Shown here: positions 49,479 through 60,850 of the stretch, in pieces
Numbering within the stretch: position 1 is the stretch's first letter
How the letters are laid out: every line of letters begins with the position of its first letter
Origin: Opisthorchis felineus
Taxonomy: Eukaryota; Platyhelminthes; Trematoda; Opisthorchiida; Opisthorchiidae
Direction: 5' to 3'
DNA length: 64,000 nt
Assembly (NCBI GenBank): GCA_004794785.1
Contig: SJOL01013156.1
Coordinates: 70,886 to 134,885 of the forward strand
Notes under the pieces: model-generated
The model's database searches: none
Seen by the model: the letters and a program-made list of their open reading frames with translations, nothing else
Told to the model about the DNA's origin: nothing
Position numbers and translations under genes: made by a program

Positions 49479-51879
49479 ATGGCATATTTGTAGCGGTAAT
49501 TGTAAGCTTGGCTTCTTTTCCAGAAGAAGGTAACCTGCTGTGACCGAAACTTTGAATAACGAAGGTCGGTATTTTAGCGGTGTTATTCAATCATAATACA
49601 ACAAAACTAACTACTCTTGGAAACGCTCAACTTTTCACATTCATTCTCGCCGAAATTGGTGTAAACATTCCATTAACTTTACGCGTGAAGTTAGGCGTAA
49701 TGAAATTTCTTTCATTGCTGGAGAGTCTCGCGTAAAATACGAAGAGTAGACAACCATATGCATCTGCCAAACATTTTACGGCTTCACAGCATTTGAGCTG
49801 AAATGAAATTTTGCCAAAGTGCCAAAAGAGCAAGCTTTGGTAAAAGTGTAGTATTGTTTGTGACCTACGATTTCTCGCAGGCAAATTTCGAAAAACTAAA
49901 TTTATTGAGAAACGCTTGAAGCTAAACCCCCAGCTTAAGATGCACAGTACTTCAAGGAAGCCTGTTTATTTGTACTTACATTTCAAATACGATACAATCA
50001 ACGATATTCTGGTAGGGTTGTTCACATGACTTACGGTATTTTCCTACATTTTCATCTCCAGTTACCTATTTCCGAGTTGTGTTAAAATGACTGATACAGT
50101 GAAGTACTCAGTACTGTCCCTGGTTTGTCCCTATCCCTTTGGCATACTGGTCGTTATTCCTATATTCCTCTGAGTTTTCCATGGATTTTAAATTGTCATC
50201 TGCTGTAAAATAGGATTTGTAGAAGTCTGTCAGTGTCTAGAATTTATTAGATGTCAGACTTACCAAAAGTGGTTTCGAATCAGTGATTCATTGTTACTTA
50301 GGGAGTAGATGGATTAGTAAACTGAAAAGTCTAAGAATCATGGTGCCAGGTAGACTACCAATTCCAACCATTTCAGGTCCATCCTCTAGCATCGTAATGC
50401 TTTAGAATATTGGTACATCGGGTTCACCAACCGGTAGTCGGTCGGGCGACCATCCAGCAGTATCTTCACACTGGACCTAGTGAGGAAAACATGCCAAACG
50501 GAAATTCACCTAACCCAAACTCCCCTATACTTCCCTAAAAATTGGAAGCTGTAGCTGTCCACCGATCACTTCGCGACACAAATATAATGCGACTCCGAAA
50601 TATCCGCGGAAATGTCTGCACTTTTATATGCAAACAAGATAACGAACAGATTAACCTGATCTTGGCCGTAACAGTGACAACATTCAACATCTTCTTCCTC
50701 ACAGTGAAGCACGCCAGCAGTGTGTTAAACTTGATCCGTGATAGTACCTGCAGTCATCCAGCGTAGACTTCAAGACCAATCAACGGTGACCCAGGAAAAA
50801 GGATCAGCACGACGAGTTTGCCGAAGCCTCTGGTGAATATGGCATTTATAGCAGTGTTCACAAACGACCGATAAATTTTCATGGTTAGCTATCAGACTTC
50901 TCCTAAAGGGTATCACCTCATGAACAGAGGCATTATCAGTCGATACGTAGCATTACACGGGCCCTCACGCCATCACCTACAGCGGGCAACAGTTCAGGTA
51001 TTCGGTGGAGCCTGCCCCCGCCTGTCCTGACATAGCAGTAACAGACGATGCAGTACCTATACACCTGATTAGCTGGCGCAACGTGATAGGACAAAAACAC
51101 ATCAAGATAGGAAGAAGTTGCTGCGTACGCTGGTGATAAATCCATCGACCCTGCAAGCTAGATATGTAACACAGCTAATGGGACCGGCTTTTACAGCCAT
51201 TTAATTACATACGATGGCGGAAGATGGTCCAGCTTTTGCAATGTACTTGCTGACAACATTGTTAAGGTGGTCACTATTTATGCAGTATGCGAGATATACA
51301 AACCAATTCACCAAATCAAGTGCCTCTCAATGATGTCTGACTCGGGTGCACGACCTGGAATAATATTCTACACATTTACCGAAATACGGCACCAAAGTAG
51401 TTCTGACGCGTGCAGAGATTTCCACTAGACCTAGATACCATGCATCGTGCAAGAAGAAACTAAGCTTTGTGCCACCTGAAGTAAATGAACGGTCTGTACT
51501 CAACTCGTACACCTCAAGTAGACTGAAGACATCTAGAGAAATTTGCAAATGTTAAAAATGGAGATTCTGTCAAGGATACCAAGGGACTTCATCGTTGAAA
51601 ATCAAAAGACTCCCCCATTAGCAATTCGTTACGAGGGTTTAAGTTCGCAATTAACCGATGCATGACTTGGTGCTCAAAATAAGATCATGTGAGCACTTTA
51701 ACAAATTGCTGTCAGGGTAAACGCCATAGTGGACTTTGAGAGGATGCATACGTTCATACACATCATGTACCATTACTGTCATTACTGCAATCAGTTGCAG
51801 TTTTGCGGGAACAAGCGCGCATTCTTCAGAGTCAGGTGACAGACAACTGAAGTAGATAAAAATGGACCTTCGTTTTCCT

Positions 51880-51915
51880 GTTGTCGTTGTCCTGTTGTTG
51901 TTGTTGTCATGTTGT
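51880..51915. repeat. (GTT)n-like low-complexity stretch
   Basis: Imperfect ttg/gtt/cct triplets in an intron. No function is suggested. Confidence 0.7.
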
Positions 51916-53137
51916 CCTGAAATCTGCCTCCTCCCCTGATTACAACGTGCCCAAGTAGTTAGCACTGATATTTTATCATGTGGGACCAACTTGTAATCAA
52001 CAGGTAACTAACAAAAACACTTGAAATTCAAAAGCTCCTTTTTGTTTTTCTGTTGCTTAAGCGGAACAGTAAGTGAACGATCCACAGCTATGGACTAGAA
52101 GTTGATATAACGCAGAGGATTTTTTTCTTCATGAAACTTCAAGCCGGTTTTAGAAGCACGGGGCTGTCATACTACCTAAATCAAAGAACAATTTGTTGAG
52201 CATGTCCGCACCTTGGTTGCCTACTATGAAACAAATGCGTCTGCCTGCTTTGGGCATGAAAGCTTCCTGAAGTTGTTCAAAATGAAGTGACACAACCGAT
52301 TGAAAATTTTAGGAAGGTGCTCGATATGTCTGTACGAATTAACAGGAGTTCTTAAAACTCGGGGACAGTTTTGAGCAGGCACTGCCACTTTTATTCATTT
52401 TTAAGTTTCTCTTGGAACACCTGAGGGGAATAGTTCACGTTGCTTTGAGCCGCACATGGTTGTCAAACCAGTTAAACAAGTCACGGTTGGATGCCGGTCG
52501 CAAGCATCAATCCTAAACATGTCAATTAAGCAGAGTGGTCATTTTTTATCATCCTTATATTTTTTAGTTTTACTTTTCTTGTGGTTACCCTTTAGGAGGG
52601 AATTCCACCAAGTTTATAGCTTTTGTTTTGCCCGACCAAGTGAAAAGACTGGAGACCCCCCTAATTGGGAAACGTGCACAATGTGTGCGCAGGTCTTGCG
52701 TTTATCACTGGTGCAGCCAAGTGCGTTGTCCAGTGGATGTAGGAAAAACAGTAAGAGCAGCTCGAGACCAATTTTTGCTTACGGAGTTGCTGATGGGGTT
52801 GATTACCCTCTTTTGTTAAACCCGCTGCCTAATCATATCTTGACTTGAAACCCTGATAAAGGGACATTTTCCGAACAATTCAGAAGTAAAAAAGAAGATG
52901 ACGAATCTTGCCAAAATATTACCATTAAAGCAGGGATATACCAAATACAGACAATAAATATATACGAGTATTCACACCCATTTGGTTTCGGTAAAAAAGC
53001 TCTGCCTGTACAAAATGAATGATGAATACACTCAGTTGTAAACAGATTTGGTTTTTCGGGAGACTCACATGGAAGCCAGCTGAATCTCTTCTTTATGATG
53101 TTTTCAAGCTAATTTCGTGCAACTTGGGTTCAAGTAG

Positions 53138-53262
53138 AACACAAGGTTGAAGGGGAACTTGGGCACTGCGTCTACCTGATGAGCCCCAAGAAGGGCCAAA
53201 CCAGTCGTTGGTATTCAAAGGATATTCAGCAACCTTATGAGTAGTGTATTACGTCTATACAT
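53138..53262 (+). repeat. Hammerhead-like repeat, copy D
   Basis: ctac-CTGATGA (53176-53182), a perfect GCCC...GGGC hairpin, then CAAAC (53197-53201) where the hammerhead core needs GAAAC. After it, ccagtcgttgg can form a small stem III ending in gta, an allowed NUH triplet. An outer stem pairs aaggttg (53143-53149) with caacctt (53230-53236), seven of seven. A single G-to-C change in the second box would inactivate it. Confidence 0.5.
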
Positions 53263-53761
53263 GTATCGCGATATCTCGAATATCGTACCAACTGGTACAT
53301 GGGGCGGCATGGCGCACCACATTCAGTTGTTTGAAAACATCATGAACGAAAGATTCAGCTGGAAAATTCTGATACGATATTTCATCAATCAAAGAGAATG
53401 AGTCCTCTTCGGACGGAAATACCCATAAAAGGGAAGGATTTCTGTCCTATCCTTAGATGTTTCATCCGTACTTCATCAAACTTGTCTTCCGCAAACTTCC
53501 AAACTTGGATTATGTTACTCCGTTTCTTATGGAAACACTTCCTCAATAGCTTGCTCCCATACCTACACCCTCGCCTATTTTAACCACTGTTGGTTTAGGT
53601 TCCTGACGATCATCGAAAAAGTATGTCATAAACTTTGTGAAATCATTGAACATAAGTATGTAGCGAATGAGGTGTTTGCCCGATATTCAGCCTTTCAGCA
53701 GCTTAGTCAACGTGTTGATAAAATATGAGTGTTGAAAACCTTTATCTGTATACATTTTTAG

Positions 53762-54046
53762 GCTTGGCAGTGGCAAACAGGTACCGCTGGAGTTGTGTTC
53801 GCTTGGATTAATTTGTTGATGTTTTTCCAAAGAACCACTCCTATTGGAATCTACTTGGGCATCTTTGGTCTCATCCTGACGAACTTGGCCAACCTGGCCG
53901 TTGTCTTCAGCCCATTCCTGGTTGCTTTCTCCTTGGCATTTCATTTGTTGCTGGGTAATCAAATCCGATTCAACGATATGCGAAATGCCTTTTCCAGCAC
54001 CGTATCTATGTTCAGCGGGGAGGTTGGACTAGCCGATGCAAGTCAC
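53762..54046 (+). CDS. TRPA1: TRPA-like exon: S4, S5, pore helix and filter
   Basis: The acceptor is acatttttag and the donor agtcac/gtaatc (phase 0 to 0, 95 residues). AWQWQTGTAGVVFAWINLL, then MFFQRTTPIGIYLGIF, cover S4 and the S4-S5 linker; the match to vertebrate TRPA1 QWQCGAIAVYFYWMNFLLYLQRF is the best in the gene. NLAVVFSPFLVAFSLAFHLL is S5. NDMRNAFSSTVSMFSGEVG is the pore helix and filter, with GE where vertebrate TRPA1 has GD (Asp915 in human). The frame runs 12 codons into the intron before a stop. The splice is supported by direct continuity with the next exon. Confidence 0.92.
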
Positions 54047-55034
54047 GTAATCTTCAATTCATCTTTTTTCATAGAACTCTGCTAACACTGTTACCTAGGA
54101 TGCCATTTAGTTCTAAAGTTATTTGCTGAAGCAAAGCTCCACATCTAAACTTATTATCCGCTCAAAAAATCTTACAAGTAAAAACGTAACTACACTAAGG
54201 TAAGATCAAAGTGTTTAAAAAAACTGCGTTCAATAGGAACCGGTTGTTTCTGCACTCACTTGATAAGATGAACCAGTCTATGAAGTAAGCCGAAAAGAGC
54301 TTTACACCTGTTTGGGATCGTGAACCGTTAGCAAATGAGTCCTGCATGATTTAGTGGAGCTGATGATGAGATTGCCGTTTTTCCCCAGACGTGCAAAGCA
54401 TCTCGATGGAACTTGCGGTTTATTTTCCAGAGCATCTTGGTGTCATTTTGCGAGCAGTGAACGAAATAGCAAGTTTTTCAGTTGGACACGTGATCTGATA
54501 GTGTGAATAGCCAACTGTAAGCTGCGTTGCTACACAAGTAGATATCAATCAAGGTGGTTGATGTTCAGTCGGCATAATAAAATGCCACACTAGTGATGAT
54601 TTCCAGTGTGTAAGAAGTTTCTTGTTGCTTTTAGGCTCATGGAGTCTTTAGAATTGACTGTGCATCATGTGACCGAAACTGAGAACGTGCGAAACGTACC
54701 CAACGAGCGTCATCTTGAGGTCTCCGAGTCCACTCCATTTGTAAAAGGAAGCAGTAAGCAAATTAGTTTACAGCTATTTATCTTGGATTTATATTGGTCG
54801 CCTAACACAGCCGCTAACTGATTACTACCGGCTGTTCAGCAGCATACTTTCCTCAAAAGGGAATTTACAGACCTGCAATTTAACCTTATCGCCTGATTTT
54901 ATTTTGCTTTTTGTGCATCCCATTCTGTTTTTAAACTATATTTCCAAAGTTTTACACTATATTCCATCTCCCCACACCGATTGAGCTACTCAACATTGGC
55001 TGACATACTCCGTCTCGGTCCTGGTTTCTTTTAG
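54047..55034. other. Intron, about 1 kb
   Basis: Bounded by gtaatc and tttcttttag. An open stretch after a good acceptor at 54634 (frame 54606-54821) would disrupt the pore-to-S6 reading frame, so it is not annotated. Confidence 0.65.
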
Positions 55035-55226
55035 GCCATGTTTAATCGCTATGAACCGGGAGGGTCTCCAGAAAAATTGGTGTACTATGATACACTGAGC
55101 TACCTATTCTTTCTCACGTTCGTTGCATTTATGTCAATTGCACTGATGAACATGTTAACTGGTATCGCTGTTGGGGACGTGGAAGCAAAGAAAAGCCAAG
55201 CAAATCTGGAAACCGTCCAACAGCTT
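55035..55226 (+). CDS. TRPA1: TRPA-like exon: outer pore, S6 and TRP-domain-like helix
   Basis: The acceptor is tttcttttag and the donor cagctt/gtaagt (phase 0 to 0, 64 residues). The start AMFNRYEPGGSPEKLVYYD is the outer pore turret. DTLSYLFFLTFVAFMSIALM is S6, continuing NMLTGIAVGDVEAKKSQANL through the lower gate into the post-S6 helix. LMNMLTGIAVGDV versus LMNLLIGLAVGDI in vertebrate TRPA1 is the strongest family signature. The length between filter and S6 equals that of TRPA1. Confidence 0.93.
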
Positions 55227-56958
55227 GTAAGTTTTAGGGTGAACAAAATTTCCGCTGGTTGTAGTTAAAACGTCCGCTAGATTATCATACAGTGAGCTGA
55301 GTCATTATCTGTCACATGACCGGAGAAGCGTCTAAGAGATTAATTTGAAACTCTGACAAATTTACTTGAACTACACGGTGTAAGGAGCTCCGGCTCCTCA
55401 AAAACCATCTATACTAGAAGCTACTGTTTTTATACATGCTTAAGATTGTACATGTCTTATTCTAAATCACAAATATTATGTCGAATTTCATTAGTCTGCG
55501 CATGAAAAAAACGTTATTCTAGAAATCGGTCAAACATACCTTAAGCTGGAACGCGTATCCTTTGCAACGAACTTTAGTTACTGTTTTATGCTTGAAATAA
55601 TTCGTCGGTGGCATATTCAAACTATTGAGGTTCATTCGAAAATACGAACATCATCATACTTTCCACAGAAACTCCTATGGGATCGTATTGCCCGAAATTA
55701 GTATAGTACGCTTGCAACATTTTATCCTCTGCAACGCTAGTGAAAATTATTTCCAATGCAGTCACGACGTCTGCAGAAAACTAATATTAAAGGCCGTCTA
55801 AATTTTTTTCTTGTCCAGACTTCTACTTGGTACAAGTTCACCAACTGGCCCCTCTTTTATCCCGATTGCTCTGTAGTTTACAGACTTCTGCATTTTTTCA
55901 TTCTTCTGCTGCTGTGCGTCTAAAATAACTCTGTAGATGAAACATTTTTACAAATACTCCGAAGACGAGTAAAATAGTTTTTCCGGATTAGAAAACTAAC
56001 TTGGAATGGAAAGATTAAACTGAATATCAGCTTCATCCGTCGTTTATAATAATATCAAATCAATTTGCGAATGGGTTTATAGATTCGCCTAGTCACACTA
56101 GAGTGTCCATGTGGAAAAGTCGGGGACCAGATGGGCCTCAAGAATAGAGTAACCGGTGATGAGTGGCGGAAGTGTTTACAGTAACCTTATGAACAGGTTT
56201 GGGTCAAGGAAAATAAGTTTATTATGGCACATCGCCATGTCAAAACTCAAAAGTTATAAGGATTTCCGACGAAAATCGAAGCTTTCCGAGCAGCTCGTAA
56301 CTGATTTATTGCTTACAGCACATTGTTACGTCTTTTGCTGAGTGTTGGCTGCCCAGCCTATCTAACTCGACGTGCCGTTTACGCGTTAGTGCAATTCATG
56401 GCACATATCATGCATTACACTATGATCAAATCGCACATTTTGATTCATTCTTGAATTCTGAATCCGGAATATCGGGTAAATAAGAATCCGGCAGCCCATA
56501 AAATGTACCTTCTTTTCATCTAGAATTTCAAAAATTATATTCTATACTCGTAGGTCGCGTCTGCCAACATGATCCCGCTGCCAGCCTGATTTTAATTTGT
56601 GCTTCACACGTCTAGTTCCCAACTACCTTAAAACAACCGTTCTTGAATCTGACTGTCGAACCTATTGTAATAGCCAGATGATTATGGGCCCATTTATGTC
56701 TCGTTAAATTCGTCCTGATTTGAGTTTATTTTCACTTGATCAGGTAAATGGTCATGAGGTTTTATTGATTTGTGGTGGTGATATTGAGTTTCTCAACGCG
56801 GAGGGCATAGGTTATTGGGCCATTTTACGGTCACTACGCCCTGTGCCTCATATAAATCCGTGCATCAATTTCATTAATTTACCTGCCTTCTCACTTTAAC
56901 TCAACGTTCCCCTAGCCCTCCAGGATTAACATGCCTTCCCTTATCATTGCATTAAAAG
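55227..56958. other. Intron, about 1.7 kb, nothing recognised
   Basis: Bounded by gtaagt and gcattaaaag, a weak acceptor lacking a good pyrimidine tract. No element was recognised. Confidence 0.6.
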
Positions 56959-57120
56959 GTCAATTCGCTCGTGGACTCTTACACTCTGCTTGATAAATTC
57001 AAGCCCAATAGGTCGCTTCGGAGAAAATACATTTACTTTCCTAACCAGAAGGGTGGAATTCAAAGGCAATTGTTTCGCTACCTCTACAGTCATATTGAAA
57101 AGTCTACCAGAAACGAAGAC
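56959..57120 (+). CDS. TRPA1: TRPA-like exon: C-terminal domain
   Basis: The start is acceptor attaaaag/gtc and the end gaagac/gtaagt (phase 0 to 0, 54 residues). VNSLVDSYTLLDKFKPNRS is followed by LRRKYIYFPNQKGGIQRQLF, then RYLYSHIEKSTRNED. The block KYIYFPNQKGG parallels STIVYPNKPRSGG in vertebrate TRPA1, after the post-S6 helices. The acceptor is weak but the alignment and phase support it. Confidence 0.82.
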
Positions 57121-60077
57121 GTAAGTGATGATAAACCATTTCTGACTCCTATTTGGACGCTCGCCAGTAATGGCCACACCGAAGTCCTTTATCCATTTCT
57201 AACCGCAGGTAATATAAGCTAGCCCGTGAGGCTGTCCCTACGGGAGTGGATTAGTTCAAGTTAGAGTTCCTACAATCCTCTTGCACCTATCAAAGGAAAA
57301 GCCACGTCATCCGATGGTCAAAGCCTGCCCTTTTACCAGTAAGAGAGCGGTGACAACTGGAGCTGTTTTTCATTTTCTCAAGGTGTTCTTAAGTAAGCTG
57401 TTTTGTAGCAGAAATAAAGTTGTAACCAATGCCAGAGCACCGTGAACAATAAACCGTTACTGTGCATAACTAGTTGCCATTAAGAAACCTTGAATAAGAT
57501 CCCACTGTGTGGTTGCAAGTAAAACAAGCGAGATAAAACATCGTGTCATTAAAGACGAGCACGTAGTTGACCGTGACACATAGGTATTTGTGACAAACAA
57601 GAAAACAGGAGGCAAATCACCTTCAGTTGAAGCCCATTACGCGTGTGCAGGCAAAAGACAAGGTGCGGCATCCTCAAACTTGCTTTTATTAAGCATACAC
57701 TAGCACACAAGTCTTCCAACAATTCACAGACTAGCTGTTTTCACCCTCTCTTGCTAGTGGGAGGAAATTTGAGAATTTTTAGTGGAAATGTGGTTCAATA
57801 AATGAAGCCAGTCTTTTCAAAAGGGCTGAGAGGCGTTGCACAGATTTTTAATCCTTGTCGGGAATCATCGGCAATGCGCGTCTAATGAAATAACTGGCAG
57901 TCTCAAATTCGCGAAGTTCCGTTTGGACGTTTGAACAGTTAACTTTCGGCGTCGAGCGTCCGAATAGCAGTGTGATTAGCTTGCACTTAGACAGGATATA
58001 GAGGCACTAATAGTTCAGTCACGGAGTCCATATCACGTGGCCGAAAGTGTTGTTTCTCGAGGGACGACTTTTCAGATGGGAGTTTCACCCACCTAGTGCT
58101 TTTTTTCATCCTGTGAGCTACTTATATATTTTTGGTAGTGTGGGGAGCTTTTGGAAATTTTTTCATGCTTTCACTGCATATGGGATCAAATTGACCCGGG
58201 TTTTTCGATAAACCTGTGACAAGTAACAAAATGTGATGAGCGGAGTTTTGTGGCAGAAACCACAACGGTTTAGGTGAAGCAAACCAACCAAAAGAAAACA
58301 TATCCGTCGAGGATATTATTTTGAGGGTGCTGTCTTTTCGACCGTGAGCCGCTCTATTTCCCATAAAAACCAAAGAGGATAACTTGCTGGTTCTCCGAGT
58401 GATGTAGCGACTACCTGAGAGAAAGTGCTCTGCCCCTGATCCAGGTGTCCACCGTAGATATAACAGATCCACTAGACCATCGCAACTAAATCGATCAATA
58501 ATTTCGCCTTCAGCGCGCACACAGGAATTATCTTTGGAGCATTTTGCAGCTGCGCCAGTAACTAAGGGTAATAAGGCTAAAGCGTAAATGTATACACGGT
58601 CATTCAGCCAATTTTGAGTTACAAATAATCCCTGTTTCTTAGTTTTTGGCGTGAGATGGCATTTTTACGACGTATTATCCTTCATAGGAATCATTATTTC
58701 AGCCGAAAAAGATTACAAAATGATTTAAGTAAACAAGTTCATAACGAATTTCAATGTTCACTATTTTGCAGTAAAGTGAATGAATCATGGAGATACAATG
58801 GTTTTGGGTATCTCAAACATTCACGTCAGATAAGTCAGAGGATTCTGTTCCACTCTAATGAAAGTTGCTTGAAATACTCGCAAAATAGTTGCGACAAGTT
58901 TATCATTGTTCATCCTCTCAGGAAGATGCATCTCTGTAGATTAGATATTTCTGAGTTACTCACGGGTAGTTCTTATAGAATGTCGCCGATACGCCGGTGC
59001 ACATGCGTCTGCCTGTCCCATGCTTAACTAGAACAGACGACTTGCCTTTCAGTCCGTTTTGGTAAAACTTACGTTTACACTTCTACCAAAAGAATCTAAT
59101 GCAGTTCACCTGTATTTCAAAAAAAACATGCGTCTACATGCATTTGTTCAATGGTGGCGAGTGGTCAGAGGAACCCAAAAGCAGACCATGCCTACTGAAA
59201 AAGCCTGAGGGTACATCAGATTATCATAGTCCTAGTTGTTTCCCGAAGGCAAACGATAGTTATGAGGATTTGCACTAAGCGTGCATTCTAGTAATCGTTC
59301 ATAATTTTAAAACCTTATAGCTGACATATCTATTGGCCGTGTCAAATCTAATGACACATTTTTACGATGGCTCCTCACGACTGTATAGCGACTTCGGTGT
59401 ACAGAATGGCGATGAATCCTTAGTATTCAAATGGAGATCAAAGAAACACTGATTCTGCTAACTTCCAAAGCGACATTACTTGATATTGCCTGTTCATCAA
59501 AGTAAAATACACTCTAACACATCGCTACCTGTTAGCTAATAGTTCATTACCCTTCTGGTTTAATTCAGTGGTTCTCACAAGGGTTGTCTTAGAAAGAAGC
59601 GGCGTTTCTACAAATTCTGTACTTATGTTCCTCTAGCAGAAAGGACGCACTCGGGCTGAAAAATAGCTAAATTGAACGCGGTATATAACCCCCTGCCGTT
59701 GCTGTGCATGGCAACATATTAATCGAAGTTGGTGCTGGATTATTCGTAGCGCACTGAATCATTCTAGTAAACGAAGACATAAATAAAGTGTGCAGTTCGC
59801 TACCCACAATTACAGGTAATGCAATTATGAGTATTCAAGTAACCAAGCAATGAACATTGAAAGAATTACTTCGCGTAAATCTGTCCGGGGAGCAACCTCT
59901 AATGGCGATGGTGTGTTTTCAACGCACTGTTCTGCAGAATTTTTCAAGATACACGTATAAGAAGCATCTTCCTAGATTTAGCTAGCATGATAAAGAACTC
60001 TGAAGGTAGAATCATGGAGGTGTAATTACTGGCACTCCAAGTTACGTGGAGTGCGTGTCCTCAGCAGTGGTTCCCAG
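57121..60077. other. Intron, about 3 kb, nothing recognised
   Basis: Bounded by gtaagt and ggttcccag. The frames at 58122-58520 minus and 58656-59027 plus show no domain. A C-terminal coiled-coil exon could be hidden here, but I found none. Confidence 0.5.
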
Positions 60078-60245
60078 GTAAAGAGGATAACAACGCCAGT
60101 GCCTTCAGGAATCTGCCGTCGCAGAATCATCCGTCATGCTTCAAGCCCGATAGAAATCGTGGATTCTCTTCCGCAGACTGACGATTCTCTAGTCACTCGT
60201 ACGGGAAAACCACAAGAGATTCCAGACCAACTTAATTTATCATAG
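60078..60245 (+). CDS. TRPA1: TRPA-like candidate terminal exon
   Basis: The acceptor is ggttcccag, phase 0, running to a TAG at 60243-60245. The 55 residues VKRITTPVPSGICRRRIIRH, ASSPIEIVDSLPQTDDS, LVTRTGKPQEIPDQLNLS are basic then acidic, Ser/Pro-rich and probably disordered. It is in phase with the preceding exon and ends the open frame. It has no similarity to the vertebrate TRPA1 C-terminal coiled coil, so either the fluke protein ends differently or a further exon or alternative end exists. Confidence 0.5.
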   Translation, partial: VKRITTPVPSGICRRRIIRHASSPIEIVDSLPQTDDSLVTRTGKPQEIPDQLNLS

Positions 60246-60754
60246 CTATCTCCAGCAGATAATCCTGAAGTAAAGGCAACTGCTAAAATGACAACGGAGC
60301 GTTAAACATCGTTGTCCTTTATGGATATTCATGAGTAGTTACCCCAAACGATACAACCAACGCATCCTACAACAGAAAAGTTGTGGTCATCTAGAAAACA
60401 TTTGCGAAGGACTACATAAGTTGAAACAGAATCGACGGCGACGTCATGATTCCGTAATATCTTTATAGCAAGAATCCTGTGCCAAGTCTTCCAAGCCATA
60501 GGAGGCAATTCTGTCCAAATTTTTCGCAAATTTTCTGGACATAGAACAGGCATGTGAGTTTCTTAAATCGCCCATCCTCACTTTACGTGTGTGGCAACTG
60601 GAGATTTAGCTGAATTCCATCTGAATCATTCCCTTATGGTACTATTCAGTAAGTGAGCTGCCGGAATTCGCTTGTGTTGTCAACACTTATGTAATTTACA
60701 TATGAGTGTATTTCATCACTTACTTAAAATTTGGTGCTCAAGCCTGCTTGAAAC

Positions 60755-60850
60755 TCCTAACTACGACTACCGCAAGAACCCCGAGCAGGGTGAAACCGGA
60801 GTGGGCCGTTGGAGATTTTTCAACAACCTTATAAGTAGTGCCATACCATG
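60755..60850 (+). repeat. Hammerhead-like repeat, copy E
   Basis: ctac-CGCAAGA stands where the first core box should be, then ACCC-cgagca-GGGT (a perfect stem II) and GAAAC (60792-60796). The 3' flank caacaaccttataagtagtg matches copy D (cagcaaccttatgagtagtg). The second box and hairpin are intact; the first box is mutated. Confidence 0.45.

Larger units (their letters stand above)
46050..49610 (-). mobile_element. CsRn1-like Ty3/gypsy retrotransposon, antisense, decayed
   Basis: On the minus strand the order is Gag zinc finger, protease, reverse transcriptase, RNase H, integrase, as in Ty3/gypsy elements. The zinc finger is CHCC type (C-x2-H-x9-C-x3-C), a hallmark of the CsRn1 clade first described in liver flukes. 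Frames change at least five times, the 5' part of Gag is not recognisable, and several catalytic residues are lost, so the element cannot move. I could not find the long terminal repeats or the target-site duplication by eye, so the ends are approximate. The element is antisense to the host gene and lies in the intron before the pore exon. Confidence 0.85.
45159..53761. other. Intron, about 8.6 kb, with an antisense gypsy element
   Basis: Bounded by gtaagc and acatttttag. It holds the CsRn1-like element (about 46.05-49.6 kb), a (GTT)n-like stretch near 51.9 kb and hammerhead-like repeat D at 53.14-53.26 kb. The GC-richer segment at 50.93-51.15 kb may be another repeat, but no family was recognised. 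Confidence 0.65.
5386..60245 (+). other. TRPA1: TRPA-type ankyrin TRP cation channel gene, 16 exons, 5' end incomplete
   Basis: Sixteen exons join in phase to 863 residues plus stop. TRPA channels are tetrameric plasma-membrane cation channels that respond to irritants, temperature or other stimuli, with a long cytoplasmic ankyrin domain, six transmembrane helices and a pore loop between S5 and S6. In this numbering, ankyrin repeats occupy about 1-350, the pre-S1 linker 350-477, S1 about 478-500, S2 510-530, S3 566-582, S4 603-617, S5 639-659, pore helix and filter 668-684, S6 711-735, and the post-S6 segment (AVGDVEAKKSQANL) follows directly. Vertebrate TRPA1 is near 1,100 residues, so roughly 100-250 N-terminal residues are missing. 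The order, the WQWQ..S4 block and LMNMLTGIAVGDV at the end of S6 all match TRPA rather than TRPN, TRPV or TRPC. Gene span is about 55 kb or more. Flukes lack TRPV, and their TRPA is known to take over some TRPV-like drug responses (established knowledge). Confidence 0.9.

Noticed and set aside
54635..54800. Open frame after a good acceptor, MESLELTVHHVTETENV
   Set aside because: Inserting it would break the frame between the pore and S6, and the flanking exons already give the normal TRPA spacing.
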